DNA of 64,000 nt, taken from positions 1,460,770 to 1,524,769 of the forward strand of contig QEOQ01000303.1 of assembly GCA_010279815.1 (NCBI GenBank), read 5' to 3'. Below, one piece after another: positions 12,561-25,996 of the stretch; position 1 is the first letter of the stretch, and the number at the start of each line of letters is the position of its first letter. The position numbers were made by a program, and so were the translations under genes. The stretch is from Brachionus plicatilis. Its lineage: Eukaryota > Rotifera > Eurotatoria > Ploima > Brachionidae. Under the pieces are notes generated by a model. The model was given only the letters and a program-made list of their open reading frames with translations, searched no databases and had not been told where the DNA came from.

Positions 12561-14841
12561 TGTTTTGTATCTTAAAAATGTATTTATTTTCTGCAATAAA
12601 TTTTTAGCTCTTATCTTTAACCAAAAGCAGATTCAAAAAATATAATTTAATTAAAAGGAGTCAAGTGTTTTTTTAAACAAAATCTAAAAAATCTTTTCTA
12701 ATTATTAAAAAGTTATGTGAATTTTAATCAGAAATTTTCTAATTTAAAAAAAAAAGAAAAATTCGTCTATCAAAAATCAAATTTTAATAAACAAAAAATG
12801 TGATTCTTATTTCAAAAATTTTTTTTGGAAAATTAAAATCCTTTTAACTTAATTATACGAAGATGCGTTTCGACTAAATGGCCTCCTTCAGGTTTTATGA
12901 TTGAAAAAGAAAAACATTTACTTAAAAATTAATAATTAAAGTACTGCCCACGTGAATTTACGTAATTTATCGATAATTGACGTATATTTACATAAAAAAA
13001 AAAGTATTAATACACATTTTTACGTGAAGATAATTTTGTAAATTAACGTTTATTGACGAAATTATACGATAATTTCTGTTGATACATTAGTTAAATTCAA
13101 TTTTGGTAAAAAAGTGCAATAAAAAGTAAATATCTATTATTGAAAGAAATAGACTTTTTTGAGAAAAATTTAGAAAAAATTTTTTTATTTAAATATAATT
13201 AAGATTTAATTTTTTTTTAAATATAATTTTCACTTTGTTTTATTGTTCTTCTAACAATGACCATCATCCTTCTTTTTCAATTTTATCTGATATTCATACA
13301 TAGAATAATAAAAAGGCTACAAATTAATTTAGAATCTAAATAAATGATTCTAGTATCAAACAAATTAAATATAAAAAATAAAAAAATTTAATAGTATCTA
13401 AATTAATTCATTATTATATAATTTAATTATTTCAATATCAAGAAAAAAAATAGAATAGAAAAATAATGATAAAAAAAATTAATTCAGGGGTTAAACTCTC
13501 TATTTCAATTTATTTATTTTTTATTTTTTTTATTTTATTTATAATAAATATATTAGACAATTTGTAATTTCTTTAATTTTTTTAAAAAAAAAATTTTCTG
13601 ATTACATACAAAGTAATTCTAAATCTAGAATTTTGAAAAATTTTAACATGATCTCAAAAACATGTTCAAAGAATCATGTCAGTTTTTAAAGATTATTTTT
13701 AGTTTAATTTATCAATATAAGTTTCTATTGATACATTTACAATCAAAAAAAAATCAATTCACTTAAATAAGATACAAAATAATATTTTAAGAAATTTGAA
13801 TGAATTATATTAAATATTATATACATATTTTTTTAATAAAAATTAGATACTAAATTCATTTATTTAGATATGCTACTAAATAGCAGCCATAATAAAAATA
13901 TTTTTTTCATGCATGAAAAATGCTTTTGTATAGATTTAATGATCATTCAAATTTTTTGTATTCTAAGTTTTAATGCATCTCGAGAAGAAAAGTAAAAACG
14001 ACTTATAAAATAAGTTTACAGTCTGTTGAAGGAGTTTTAGATCTGCTTAAATCGCTCTCAAACAATTTTTAGGCAAATTTTCGGAACATTTTTTATAAAT
14101 GTTTTGTTTTATTATTATTTATTTTTTCATCTGTGACGAGCTAAAGCTGCTTCAAATTAAAAAAAAAATTCACCCAATATCTCCCATAAAGTCTTGAATC
14201 TTATTTTGATTTATTTATTTATTTATTGAATTGAATTAACCTCCTTTAAGGAGAAGTAAAAGAAAATAAAGATAAAATTTTTTTTTTTTGTGTTTTTGCG
14301 TTTTTTTAAAAATTGAAAAATTATTACCTAAAAATATTTTGATTTAGAAATGGTTTTGTGCAAATGTTTTACCAAAAGTTTGTTCAAAATGCATCACGAT
14401 CGAATGGCAATTACCACAATTTTAAAAAAAATTATTACAAATTCACTATTTAATTTGAAAAAACATTTAAATTTTTTGAAATGAAAATAAGTTAAAATAA
14501 AAAGAACAAATGAATGAATGTTTGAAAAATTTTATTCAAAAACGAAGCTGGTTTCATAATCATGGACTGATTTGTTTATTATTAAATTTTATAAAAATAG
14601 AATTTATTTCGAGAGCAAATTGCCAAGGAATCTAAGTGTTGAATAAGAGTTATTAAGCACAAGAAACGAAAAAAATAGATTCAAGTCCAAATTGGCTTTG
14701 TGGACGTAAAAATCAATATCAATCAATGCACCAAAATTTATTATTAAAATTCTAAAACGGTTCTTAATAAATAAAAAATCCATTTTTTTTTAATTTGGCG
14801 AGGTGACATTCACAAACTTTTAGAATTTGGGCCAAAATCTA
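12561..14841. other. Intergenic gap B3GAT-CAB39 with repeat debris
   Basis: At 12940-13075 there is a TACGTAA-rich patch that starts with GTACTGCCCACGTG. At about 14207-14262 a (TTTA)n run is followed by AACCTCCTTTAAGGAGAAGT, which is the LINE 3' hairpin. No open frame or RNA gene was recognised. The rest is A/T-rich. Confidence 0.5.
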
Positions 14842-17559
14842 CTAAACTTCTTTTAACTCTTTGATTTGTTTAATCAAATAGGCTTTTTCATCATTGAATT
14901 GTTCGTCTTCACTCCGGTCCGAATGAAAATTAGACAAAAACTCAATCAACTTTTCTCTGTTGCGCAATAAAATGTCTGTTATTGGCTTGGGCTTGTTGGG
15001 GTTGGCAACAAAAACTTTGAACACATGAAATGCCTCGAATTGGATGTTACGACTTTTTTCTCTTAGCATGTTCATCATGAGCTTCAGGTTGTCCGGGTTA
15101 CTTATGTATCGGGTCATTACGGTGAAATTGTATCTGTCTAGGAGAAGTTCACCGAGTAATTTGAGCGATTGGCGTCTTGTGACATAGTTGTCCGAATGGA
15201 GAAGCTTTTGATAATGTTCAAAAAACTTATCGTAATTTTGTTCAAGAAATGACGCGTTCAGCGTTTTGTGTTTTGTTAGTAAATCCTAAAATAAAATTTG
15301 GAAAAATATTAAAAAAAAAATTTTTTTAGTTTAACACTAGAAGCAGCAAACTAGTCATTTGACTCATTTTAAAAAATTTTTAATCCTCAGTTCAAAAATA
15401 TAGAATTGACAAAAAAAATAACGTAGAATAATCAAAACATAGAAAAATCTTAATAATGTAGAAAAAATAAAAATTTTTTGTAAAAGCACACGTATCTTTT
15501 TTTTTATAATTTTATTTTTTAAGAATTGATTAAAAACAACAACAAAAAATTAAGCTCAATTGGAAAAAAATCAAAAAATCAAAAAAATTGTTTCACAATA
15601 CGAATCAAAAACAATTGAATTACATTTTAATGGTATTGCTTGTTTATTTTTAGATAATCAATAAATTATATTAATTAAAGAGAAAGATTTACAGTTAAAA
15701 TATTCTATTCTACATTTTACTTTTCAACATAATTGATATTTCTATATTAAATAAAATTCTATATTTTTTTTCTATGCTTTGATAGATCCCCCCTCATTTA
15801 TTTTGAACAAATTTTTCAAATCTAATAAATCTTTTCTGAATTATATTTTATTTATTTCTTTGACCCTTCAATTATGACCCAATATTCACTTATATAAAAT
15901 ATAAAATGGGTAACATATTTTTTTATTTTATTTGAAAAAAAAATGGGTGAGGTAGATAAAAACATATAATTATTTTCTCGATTTTAGCTCTTATAATGAG
16001 AAAAAAAAAACATAAAATATATTAAAAATAACTCGAATAGTTAAAATGAGACGAAATTTAGACTGGATCTTAATTCAAGAATTGTTTTTAAAAAGAAAAA
16101 CTCTATTTTGAAAAAATAAATTTTAATTTAATTTTTCAACTAATAAAGATAAAAATAAATTGCCATAAAATACCTGTAGATTTACGTGAAAAAATTAAAT
16201 AACCTATTTTGGTAATGCATTCATGGACATTAAAAGAAAAATTTAATATTATTATTTTAATAAACAATGGATCAATTCTGCTAATTAAAAATAATAAAAA
16301 AATTTTAATTTATTTTTTTTATCTTTTTATTAAATAGATTAGACATTTTTTTCTCATTAGCTTAATCAAAATTTTACTATCATTTATTTTATTTATTTGT
16401 TTGTTGTACCTGCTACATGTTCCGTTTGACCTGTCTCACAAAAAATTACTGAATAAAGAAACTGATTGTTCAACTCAATTGATTACTTTTACATGTAAGC
16501 AAAAGACGCTGTCACATCTTTGAATTTCGTTTGATAAGATTATTTTTCGAACATGTCAATTACGAAAAGGTGAAATTTAAAATATTTTATAGCACGACGG
16601 CTGAATTTATTCACTTTACATAGAATTAAAATTACCAAAAATTAATCCTAACCAAAAAACTAGTGTAAATTATCAAATACTTTCAAAATGAGTTTAACTG
16701 CGGAAAAAATGAATATTTCCTTTTTATTTTAAAGTCATTTGACTGGACTTTAACTTTCTGATTTTTGAAAAAGTTTGATAAAAAGTTTTAACTCTTTAAA
16801 ATTACTTAAATTTAAAAAAAAAAAAACAAAAATAAATGGCAATGCTTCTAGTGACAAGTGTAATTGTTGTCTTACTCTAAATGTCAAAAAGGCATCGGAC
16901 GCTATATCAAATGTGGATAGCTCGACATAATCAAAAAATTTATAAAATTGATCTGAGGTTAAAACTAGCTTTGTGAGCTCTTCGTGTCTGCAACACTCAC
17001 GCAGCATCATGCCACAATTCAATGCTATGTCCTGCACTTCATAGCTTAGAAAAATAGATTATCTTTTTTGTTCATGATTAGCCCAAAATTAACAAAAACA
17101 AAAAAATATGAGAAACAATACCCGTGAATAAGTTTGGACAAAATCTCAGGCCTGCTTGCTATATGATCTACAGTTGGTGATCGATTGCCAATTTGACGTC
17201 TCAACAGATTATTAAATATAGAGGCGATGTCCTTTTTTCCTTCGAAATCAACTCGAATTATGTTATCAATCATGATTCTGATTAGATTTGAGTTGTAGAT
17301 TTCTTGTGCCAGTTGAGCGATCACTTCCGTCTGTGGATCCTGATCGTTTGTGCCATAAAGTATATTTTTTATTCCACTCAAACACTTGGTAACGTCTTCA
17401 GCAATCTTTAAATGACAACTAGAAAATGAGAATTGAGCAAAAAGATCATCCAGAGCTCACTTTTTCATATTTTTTCTCACCCTTCTCCAATTGTAAAAGA
17501 AGTTCCTTCAAAGTACGAACTAATTCTTGAGGTGTTTTAGTTCTGCCGAATAGAAACAT
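14842..17559 (-). CDS. CAB39: CAB39/MO25 scaffold protein, 4 exons, 331 aa
   Basis: MO25 is a cytosolic armadillo-like helical-repeat protein. It binds the pseudokinase STRAD and locks LKB1 into its active form, and it also activates other STE20 kinases. Exons are 17559-17461, 17405-17122, 17044-16876 and 15285-14842. All splice signals fit and the length is an exact multiple of three. Recognisable blocks are the [12 protein letters not shown] start, [94 protein letters not shown] and [16 protein letters not shown]. These span the family end to end (human CAB39 is 341 aa), and the STRAD-binding surface appears intact. The third intron (1590 nt) carries a dispersed repeat. Confidence 0.96.
15418..15793. 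repeat. Dispersed repeat with GATCTATCAAAACATAG termini, copy 1
   Basis: This segment of CAB39 intron 3 is a near copy, in opposite orientation, of 30541-30883 in TRAK intron 3. Shared words include GTAAAAGCACACG, AAGAATTGATTAAAAACAAC, AATGGTATTGCTTGTTTA and TTGATAGATCCCC. Short inverted termini suggest a MITE. There is no open frame. Confidence 0.7.
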
Positions 17560-18960
17560 TTTCTTATTAAGGGATCTAAATACAAAATAATAAATTTTCA
17601 AAATTAATATGAAGTTCTAAGCGAACAACTAGCATATAGACATAAATAATCGTATTCTTGGTTTAAAAGCCCCTTCTAGTTTTGTTTTATTGCTAATAAA
17701 ACTTGATGAGTCGAAATACTAGAGATATTCTCTTTTTCTCTCTTTCTCTCTTTCTCTCTTTCTTTATTTCTTTATTTCTTTCTTTCTTTCTCCAACTATT
17801 TTCAAACAAGCTTCATTCGGCTTCGAGTTTATGAATAGTCGAAAAATTTTCCTATTTGAAACATAAAATATTTCAAAATTTTTAATGATAATTTAACTCT
17901 AAAGAAACCTACGAATATGTCTTGCTAAAGACATTTTAGATTTAGCTTTACTAGCACCCTCTTTTTTCTGCTCAGTCACCTGGCATTAATTTAATTAATT
18001 TTTGCATACAAAAAATTGAGCCTTCGATATTTTCATTTAATGGAAAATTTATTGATATATTTGGTTTTGAGCATCTTCCTTTCACCTCCTCTTTAAAATA
18101 ATTATTAACCTCAAGTTTAAAAATAATTACAAAAATGATTCTTTCAAAGAGACTTTGGACAAGCAAAAATTTAGCCATAACTTTGGATAAAAAAAATTTA
18201 AAATTAGCCAATATTAATTCAAAAATATTTAAAAAAAAGAATTGTTACAAAAATCTGTTGTTTCTATGACAGTTTATTCTTTTTAAATCATCGAAAAAGA
18301 AAATTCATTTTATTATTGAAAATTAGCACAACTAAATTAAAAGAAAATTTTTCTGGCAAAAATCTCTCTAACTATTTGGGACGAATTATTAATAGCTCAT
18401 TCTTTCAGTCATTAATATCGATTAATGTATCTTGTAAAAGCTATGTGAAAATAAAAGTTTTAAAATCTAGATAAAACATTATAATATATTAAAAAAATGA
18501 AGTTAATTATGAATTATTATTTTCGAACTATATCTGCTGAATCTTTAATTATCATGTTGAGAAATCAATTCGATTCCTTGTTAGAATGAACCAACAATCC
18601 ATTTTTCATTCGAAAATTTGGCTGTCCTAATATCTGTCTGACCGACATTTAGCATTGTATTAATTCAAAAATTTTTATCTAAAAAGGAAAATAAAAAACA
18701 GTCGGGAGTAATTTATGTTTGACACGGTTGTTTATTATTTTTGCTTTTTGATTATCAAAGGTAGCTTTCACGTGACAGAAAGTGATTTTTTAAATAAAAA
18801 TTTCCTGTTCTCAAACGGGGCTAAGATAAAGTATTCGGAATTTTTTCAAAAAGTCATGACTTTTCTGTTTTCAAAGAATGAAAAGACTCTGTGATTTAGA
18901 AAGAGAATTCAAAGCTTTAAAAAGTTTATTTATAAATTTTTTTCTATTATATCATTTCTT
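17560..18960. other. Intergenic region after the CAB39 start
   Basis: It contains the CAB39 promoter side and a pyrimidine microsatellite (listed separately). An open frame of 79 codons lies on the minus strand at 18211-17972. It is lysine-rich and isolated, with no recognisable motif, and I do not call it a gene. Confidence 0.4.
17730..17793. repeat. (TCTT)n / (TTTC)n microsatellite
   Basis: A near-perfect polypyrimidine run of CTCTTT, TATTTCTT and TTTC units about 60 nt long lies less than 200 nt upstream of the CAB39 start codon. It may simply be a microsatellite. Confidence 0.85.
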
Positions 18961-18964
18961 CGAA

Positions 18965-19175
18965 TTTTTTCAATCCCACTTTAGACACCTTCCATTAGGG
19001 TCTGTATTGATGTAAGGCTGATTTCACGCAGACATTTTTTAAATCCTGAGCCTCAATTGATAAATTTTTTTTTAGCGGCCCAGCCATCCTCGTAAACTTC
19101 ACTTTCAATATTTACCAAAAATCTTCAATAGGTCTAGCTTCAAGCAAATTTGCAGGGTTATTCATCTAGTGGACA
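18965..19175 (-). pseudogene. Tc1/mariner transposase C-terminal remnant
   Basis: Read on the minus strand, the segment gives NPANLLEARPIEDFW, which is the block containing the third catalytic acidic residue in Tc1/mariner enzymes. After a stop it continues through ILKVKF, a shifted CLREISLTSIQTLMEG and a KIRRNDI tail. Several stops and at least one frameshift break it. The N-terminal DNA-binding part was not found. It is a dead DNA transposon fragment. Confidence 0.6.
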
Positions 19176-20349
19176 TGATCAGGTTATTTTCATTTCGTCA
19201 AGTTTATTTCGACTGAATAAATTAGACAAGTGTTTTAAGACAATTTTTGTTACGTCAAGATTTAATTAGAAAAATTTTAATTCGGAAACAAAAATATTAG
19301 TTTTCTACAATTTTTTTTTTTTAATTTTAAGTCTCATTGGGAAGTTGAAAAATAAATAAAATCTGATTTAAACATTAAGTTTCATAAATAATTAATCCAT
19401 TTAAAATTGTATGAAAATTTTACAGTCTAGATTACATAAAAGAGAGGCAAAGAAAGAAAAAAATATTTTAATAGTTTAGAAATTGCAGGCTTAAGTAAAA
19501 GATTTAAGTAGTCAAAATAAAAGTAAAAAGTTAAATTACTATCTAATGCAATTCTAATTTTATGAATAAAAAACTTAACTGGATCAATTAAGACTCTGTT
19601 ACAATTAACATTTAGGTTAAAAATGTATTACTCAATAATTTTATATCAATTAATAAGGAAAAATTCCTCAAATAGCCCAAAATTTTATCACTTGCGAGAT
19701 CTTTTAGAATTTCATTTAATCTTTTGTCAAATTAAATATTTATTTATTGTATGGCAAATTGAAGTTTGAGATCAAGATCAAAAGATCAAAATATAAATTT
19801 TGAAATTTTTTTCTAATAATAGAGAAAAAATAAATTTTTTCCAAAGCAATTACTTGTCAAGTTTATTCATAGTTAAAATTTTAAAATGCCCCTTTTTATT
19901 GAATATTAATTGGTTTTAAATATTTTAATTGATTTTGATGAAAACTTACTTTTAAAGACAAAAAAATTTACTGTTTTAAAATTTATAATTTATTTAAGTG
20001 GAAAAATAAAATTATTTCAGTTTGAATGAATGGATATTAAAGTTATAAATTTGAATTTGTGAATTAACTTGACCTGAATTATTTAATTTATTGATCGTTT
20101 TTGTTAAATAAATTAGAGATCAATCATTTTGATGATACTTTGATAATGAAACATTATTAGACATATTATGTCTAGTAATGTTTTGTACTTATTTCTAAAA
20201 AATTATCAAAATCATTAGATTAATTAAGTTTTAAAATTTTAATGATCCTTTTCAACTTAAAATTTGATCTGAAACTTCAATTTGCCTATTTTATTTATAC
20301 TCATTAATTTAAAGCCCAGAATGGGCAGAATAATATTAATAAAAAAATA

Positions 20350-20990
20350 TATATATTATAATTTATTTATTTGAATATAATTAACATCCTGACCGTGATG
20401 CCCGCCTTCTAAATGGTTGATTGTTCTAGGCAAACCTTGTTTGGTGCGATTACAACTAAAAGAAATATTATTGTTCCTGAAATAATAAAATCAGGTGGAA
20501 TAGAAATACAAGTAGTCAAAGAAATCAGTCTTTTAGGTTTTATCATTGATCATAATTTAAATCTCTCTAAAAAATCTTGTAACATGACTCTTGCTGTAAA
20601 TAAGAAATTGTTTAGTATTAAAAACTCTTTTATTTGTCAACTTTTGTCAAAGTTCAGTTTTACAAAACATTTATTCCTTCTTATTTTGATTATTGTTCGA
20701 CTCTCAGAGCCGTACAATAATTACTCAGAGGTTCTGTGTTATTTTTCTAAAGAGGCAATAATTAAACTTGCTAAAATTATTATTTTTCTATTTTTAAACT
20801 GTTTAAGTTCAAGTTTGAAGCAAATAACTTAGATGATGTTAATAATTTTTTGGAAAAATATAGCTTTTATGCTTTTCAACATAGATTTTTAGACAGAATG
20901 TTATCATTCTCTTTTAAAACATTATTCTATCATAAATCGCCTGAAAATTTAAAAAATAGTCTTATCAAAAATGACTCAATGTTTTTTTGT
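20350..20990 (+). pseudogene. LINE reverse transcriptase remnant (thumb and C-terminal part)
   Basis: The open frame at 20413-20832 contains VKEISLLGFIIDHNLNLSKK followed by NKKLFSIKNSF, the region just after the RT palm in non-LTR elements. A frameshift near 20800 moves on to KYSFYAFQHRFLDRMLSFSF and SPENLKNSL, a typical LINE ORF2 C-terminus. It is truncated at both ends and dead. Confidence 0.7.
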
Positions 20991-22451
20991 TTTCATAAAA
21001 ATTAATTCTTTTTTTATTTTTTAATTTTGGTAAAAATATAAACAAATAAATAGAAACTACTTTTTTCAAAATTTATTAGAAAATAATAAAAAATTCAAAA
21101 AATTGAGCTTTTTTTTTGGTCTTTTCATTTTTGCCAATTTTTACGTAAATTTATGTAAAATTACCAAAAATTTACGTGTCAAATCGGCACCGTACTAAAA
21201 AAACTCTGGATGGATTTCATTGCATTTAAAATGGAGAAGTTATGACCACAAAAACTTAGTCCGGATACTTTGTCTCCACCAATTACTCACCTAATCAAAC
21301 TTTCAATATGCTGTTGATGCTGATCAAGTATATGATTCAAAAAAAGAGACGAGTAATACAGTGACAATAAATGACCAAGTTAATCCTATAACTGTCTTCT
21401 TTCTGAACTAATAAATTTGAGTCAAAATCATAAGCATTCAAATTAGACCAGTGTAATCACTGCCCATTAGGTATCAAAAAGAATGATCTTTTTCGGAACA
21501 GTTTCAATAATCTAAAACTCAGCTCAAAAGGGTTCTTGCCAAATATCCAAAAGGTACGTCTTGTCATATGCGCGATAAATTAATAAAAAATGAACTAAGT
21601 GTCAAAAAAGCGAATAAGCATTTTTTTTCAAGACTAATGATGAAATGAATTTTTTAAATTTGTGTTCTCATAAAAAAAATTTTATCACCAATTTTTTTGC
21701 TTTTAAATGAACAATAAAAGTTGGAGAGTATCAATTAAATTCTTTTTTAAGGAATACAATTATAATAGATATTTGAAATTTTTCGGATACAAAAAATTAT
21801 TAGATCGACCATTTACATAATTTTTTTCATTTTATTTCTTGATTTAGGATTGGAATAGCAGAAACAGTGGTCTAATGAATGATTTTAATTCTCTTTTTTT
21901 ATTGACCAAATTAGTTTAAAGCTTTTTCCATCAATTTTCGACTAAAAATCTTTGTAATTTTTCATAAAAAAACTTATAAATTTTTAAAATTGGAGAGTTT
22001 TAAATATTTCTTTTAACTATTCTTGAATTAGATTTAGTCTAAATTTTGTCTCGTTTTAACTATTTAAGTTATTTTTTATATAATTTATGTTTTATCTTTT
22101 TTTGATTTTTTATAGTTTATGTTTTTTCTCTCATTTTATCTTTTTTTCTACCTCATCCTTTATTTTCAGCATTTTTTTTCCCAATCATTTCCCAAGCGTT
22201 CATACTGTATTTTTTATGACCAGAAAAAAATCCTTTTTCTGTAACCAACTAGAAGGTGAAGATATAAAAAATACATCAGAGTAATGTTCTAAAACTTCAC
22301 TAGTTTAATTTATCATATTTTTAGGAACAATCGTACTCTGGTCGATTCGATTGAATATGATGTTCCATTTATTAAATAATAATAATAGAACATCCTAACT
22401 ATTTAAAGTCTATTATTTCAATCTTAGCATTTTTGTAATTAAAATTTAAAT

Positions 22452-22503
22452 CATGCGGCTGAAAGGAAGGACTAAGTATCCATACCAACCGACCAAGGCG
22501 TCC
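22452..22503 (-). repeat. LINE-type 3' tail fragment (AGTCCTTCCTTTCAGCC family)
   Basis: The reverse complement reads GCCTTGGTCGGTTGG, then ACTTAGTCCTTCCTTTCAGCC, then GCATGATT. Near-identical text lies at 32600-32660, and a more diverged version at 54208-54275. One of these sits beside a LINE C-terminal frame, so this is probably a LINE 3' UTR. Confidence 0.55.
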
Positions 22504-22507
22504 CAAA

Positions 22508-22890
22508 ATAAAGTCCAAGTCCGGACTTCAGATCATGTTAAGCAATGAAAAATGACTGGAAAAATGCTTTAGAGAGTAGATGAGAATTAGGAGGAAATTT
22601 TCGTGATCTTCCGTTAAATATAATTTTCCTAGAATAATTATTCTACATAAATGGAAAAACAGGAAAATTTATCTGATTAATTTGTAAAACTGAAAAAAAG
22701 ATTGGTTTTAGGATCCCGGAACTTCGAGTAATCAAAATTAACAGAATTTATTATTTAAAAAATACTTTAAGAATTTTCTAGTCATGAATTCATCTTAAAA
22801 AAAATGAAAAGTTTTTGGACATTTGATTATAAAAAAATAAAAATGCGAACTTGGACTTGACTTGAGTTTTGTGACTTTTAAACAACTCTG
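22508..22890. repeat. Second copy of the intron-3 MITE family
   Basis: The left end has AAGTCCAAGTCCGGACTT. The right end, reverse-complemented, has GAGTTGTTTAAAAGTCAC and CAAGTCAAGTCCAAG, as in the element at 3488-3900. It is more diverged than that copy and directly abuts the LINE tail at 22452-22503. Confidence 0.55.
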
Positions 22891-24835
22891 GACTCTGTCT
22901 AAATTATTTTTTAAATAAAATAAATATTTATTAAATAATGTATGCAAGATAACCCAAATTTTTTAAAATCATTTAAAAATTTTAAATGACAAACTAAAAG
23001 TGCAATACTTATGATAATTGGATATTAATATTTTTTTACTTGTATATTTGATGTGATTTTGATTAAGTAATTATAAAATAATTATTTTTGTTTCTTTTTT
23101 TTAATGCATATTTGCCAATTTGGCTCAATTTAATTTCTATTAATAAGATAAAAATAAATGTTTTGCTCTCAAATTCATTCTTATTCATTTGAAAGCGAGA
23201 TGTAATATGAAGTTAAAGAAACAAATGTTAGTGAACTTAGTTAATCAGTGCTAGATGAGAAGAAAAACTCTTATTCACTGACGTAATGACATATATTTAA
23301 AATTTTTAGAAGAAAGTTAGTTAAACAATTCGTCAAAATAAAATCATTTTATTTGAATTTTTTCTGGATAATTTTATTGTTATTTTATTCAAAGGTTTTG
23401 TTATAAATGGTTCATGATCTAAATATTTTTAGTGCTTCTAAACAATAGATTACAAAGTGGTAAAAAGCTAAAATTTGAATACCAAAAACAAAATTAGTTT
23501 AATTATGTTTAAAGGCGATAAATATTCTTCTATTTTTAACAATGCTTAGATCAAGCCAAGTTAAACCCAGATTAATAAGCGTATAAGATTTTATTTTTTC
23601 AGATACGTGCATCACGAATGAACAAAAATTTTAGATTTTTGTTTTTAATTTTTTTTTAAATCTTTTTGAATACAAATTTTGAAACTATACAGGAAATGTT
23701 AAGAAAATAATGAATATAATTTTTAGATTAATTATTTAAAAAAAGTAATAAAACCTCATTGTTCATTTTACAAGCAAAGACTAGAGTGCTAAATAATAAT
23801 TTGTCAGAGCAAATTAATTTTATTATAATGATTGACACTTTTCTAATTTTGGAAAATCTCACTCAAGTTGACTTTAATTTCAAAAATTCATTGTAGTTTT
23901 GTTTTTTACTGGAAAATTCATCTAGTCAAAAACAACACTCATCATAAATTTTATTCGAAGATAAATAGAAAAATACACAAAATTTCAGATTGTGTCAAGA
24001 CTTTTTATTTTTGGTCAATCATTAAATCACAAAGTTGGGTGTCATGGCACATTCAAATTAGGTTCGAAAAAAATTCACTTTGCCTTCTATGCTATTTTGC
24101 ACAATTGCACATAATTCTAATAATTGATAATAATTTATTCTAAATTATAAATTTCAAAAACATTATGCATTTGAAAATTTGCACTTACAATTGTTAGCTG
24201 CAATTCAATTAATTCATAATTTTTTAAGATAGAAGCGAAAATTTTCATTAAATTATGATCTCAAATTCTAGAGGCACTCAAAACGACAGCAACCATGAAT
24301 CGATGTCAATTTTGCAAAACATTTCTTTATAAACGCGTCTTTTCGATTACATAAGCTACATGAATTAGTTTGCCTATTGTGCCAATTATTTAATGATTTT
24401 TTTAATTTTTTACTTTTTTAATTTTTTTTTGCATTTTTTTAATCTTAGATTATTTTGGTTCAGTATTTTATCATCATTTTATTTAATTCTCCAAATAATT
24501 AATTTTAATCAAACATAAATGAATTGTAGCGAGACAAAATAGCCCTTTGAAATAAATTTAGCTTTGTTGTCATTTTATAAAACATTGGTAGATTATATTC
24601 AAAATTTTTCTTTTGCTTAGATAAAAATTATATTTTGTATATTCAATAATAAGAAATCAGTTGCCAACGAGCAATTAAAACTCAAAAAGCATTTGTCTTC
24701 AAGTAAGAAAATTTTTAAATTTCAAAATTGTGTGATTCAACTTAAAAGATAAGAAGTTCTCGTGATATCTTTATCGCAATTTTTATATAAAATGCTTAAA
24801 TACATTAGGTTTTCCATTTTTAAAAATCAATTAAA

Positions 24836-25546
24836 ATGGCAAAGTTAAACTTGGGCTTTTGTGCGGCGTCAATAAGATTTTTGATAATCCTCTTAAATTC
24901 GCTGCTGTTGACATGTGGCCTGGTGGTATTTATAACAGCTGCAGTTCTCAAATGGACCACTTTTTTGAACAAATTTCTTACAACGCCAAATATTGATCTA
25001 GTAATCAAGACCGGATCGATCAGCTCAATATCAACTTCACTTTTGGTCATCAGCGGGTTTGTGTGCTTGGTGAGCTTAATCGGCCTGATAGGAGCAAAAT
25101 ATTCAAACAAATTATTTTTGATTATTTACGAAGTTATTATTATATTGCTGTTTTTGGCTCATGGAATCAGCATTTTAGTACTTGTGTTCAGTTCGTCTTC
25201 AATTGAAAAGCAATTTAAAAGTTCATTCAATTCGACCATTGATGATTTGATCACAGATGCATTCAAGAATTCAACTGACTTCGACCAAAAATGTAACTTA
25301 ACATTTGCTGTTTCTAAAATTTTCAAATGCTGCGGCTACAATGGACCATCGGACTTCAAAGAAACTGGTTTGGCTGAGAAATGCTGTGACCAAAGTAGCA
25401 AAGAAACGTCTGGATGTGGTCAGAAAGTTGTTGACGATATCAAAAAGCACGCTGTCACTCTTCTAGTCGTGCCAAGTGTGATCATTCTTTGCATTGAACT
25501 TCTAGGAATGATTATGATTCCATTTTTAATTGGTAGAATTAAGTAA
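24836..25546 (+). CDS. Tetraspanin, intronless, 236 aa
   Basis: Tetraspanins are four-helix membrane proteins that organise receptor and adhesion complexes at the plasma membrane and endosomes. This frame has hydrophobic segments at about 12-36, 62-87, 92-118 and 207-232. A large extracellular loop lies between the third and fourth. The loop holds the family CCG motif in KCCGYNG (residues 165-167), a second CC pair (183-184) and further Cys at 153 and 194, giving six loop cysteines. N-glycosylation sequons (NST, NLT) occur in the loop. No intron is evident, unlike most genes here, which hints at retroposition or a compact paralogue. AATAAA signals follow the stop. The subfamily cannot be assigned by eye. 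Confidence 0.92.
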   Translation: MAKLNLGFCAASIRFLIILLNSLLLTCGLVVFITAAVLKWTTFLNKFLTTPNIDLVIKTGSISSISTSLLVISGFVCLVSLIGLIGAKYSNKLFLIIYEVIIILLFLAHGISILVLVFSSSSIEKQFKSSFNSTIDDLITDAFKNSTDFDQKCNLTFAVSKIFKCCGYNGPSDFKETGLAEKCCDQSSKETSGCGQKVVDDIKKHAVTLLVVPSVIILCIELLGMIMIPFLIGRIK

Positions 25547-25996
25547 TGGAATAAATGTTCACTATGCCTTTTAGTTTCTTTAAAAACTGCACACTTCTTT
25601 TCTTTTTTTTTTGAATCACACAATTTTTTCATTTTATTTTAATAAAAAATACTAATCAAAAAAAAATGTGACATTTTGTGTAGGCAAGAAAAAAATAAAT
25701 TTTAAGATTAAAATGATACTTTTTTGTCTCAAAGGAGCAGACGCTCAAAATTGACTTTAAAATAATTTTTTTTTTGTTTTATTTTAATTTAGATAGTGAC
25801 GTGAGAGAGAAAAAAAGTTAGCTAATGAATGAGGCGTTCATTAAGGTCTGCAAATAAGGCTTTTTTTTGACCAATTTTCAAGCAACTCAAACTAATGAAA
25901 ATAAAGTATTGGCACTGTGTAGCAAAGAGAACAAAATAATTGCAAAATACAACAAACTCATTAACGGCCTGCTTGCCATTCCAAATGATTTTCTAA

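Larger units (their letters stand above)
21006..24835. other. Repeat-rich intergenic region before the tetraspanin gene
   Basis: It contains a TACGTAA patch at 21140-21200 ending GGCACCGTACT, a LINE-type tail at 22452-22503, a MITE at 22508-22890 and short open frames (22087-22284, 23868-24143) without recognisable motifs. The stretch at 21200-21560 has more balanced composition and may be another decayed element that I could not name. I see nothing definite between 22900 and 24830. Confidence 0.4.

Noticed and set aside
17972..18211. 79-codon minus-strand frame as a gene
   Set aside because: No homologous motif, no splice partners and ordinary A/T-rich composition; may be chance or transposon debris.
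22087..22284. Hydrophobic 65-codon frame as a small membrane protein
   Set aside because: It is a run of T-rich codons (Phe, Ser, Leu) expected by chance in poly-T sequence; no conserved feature.
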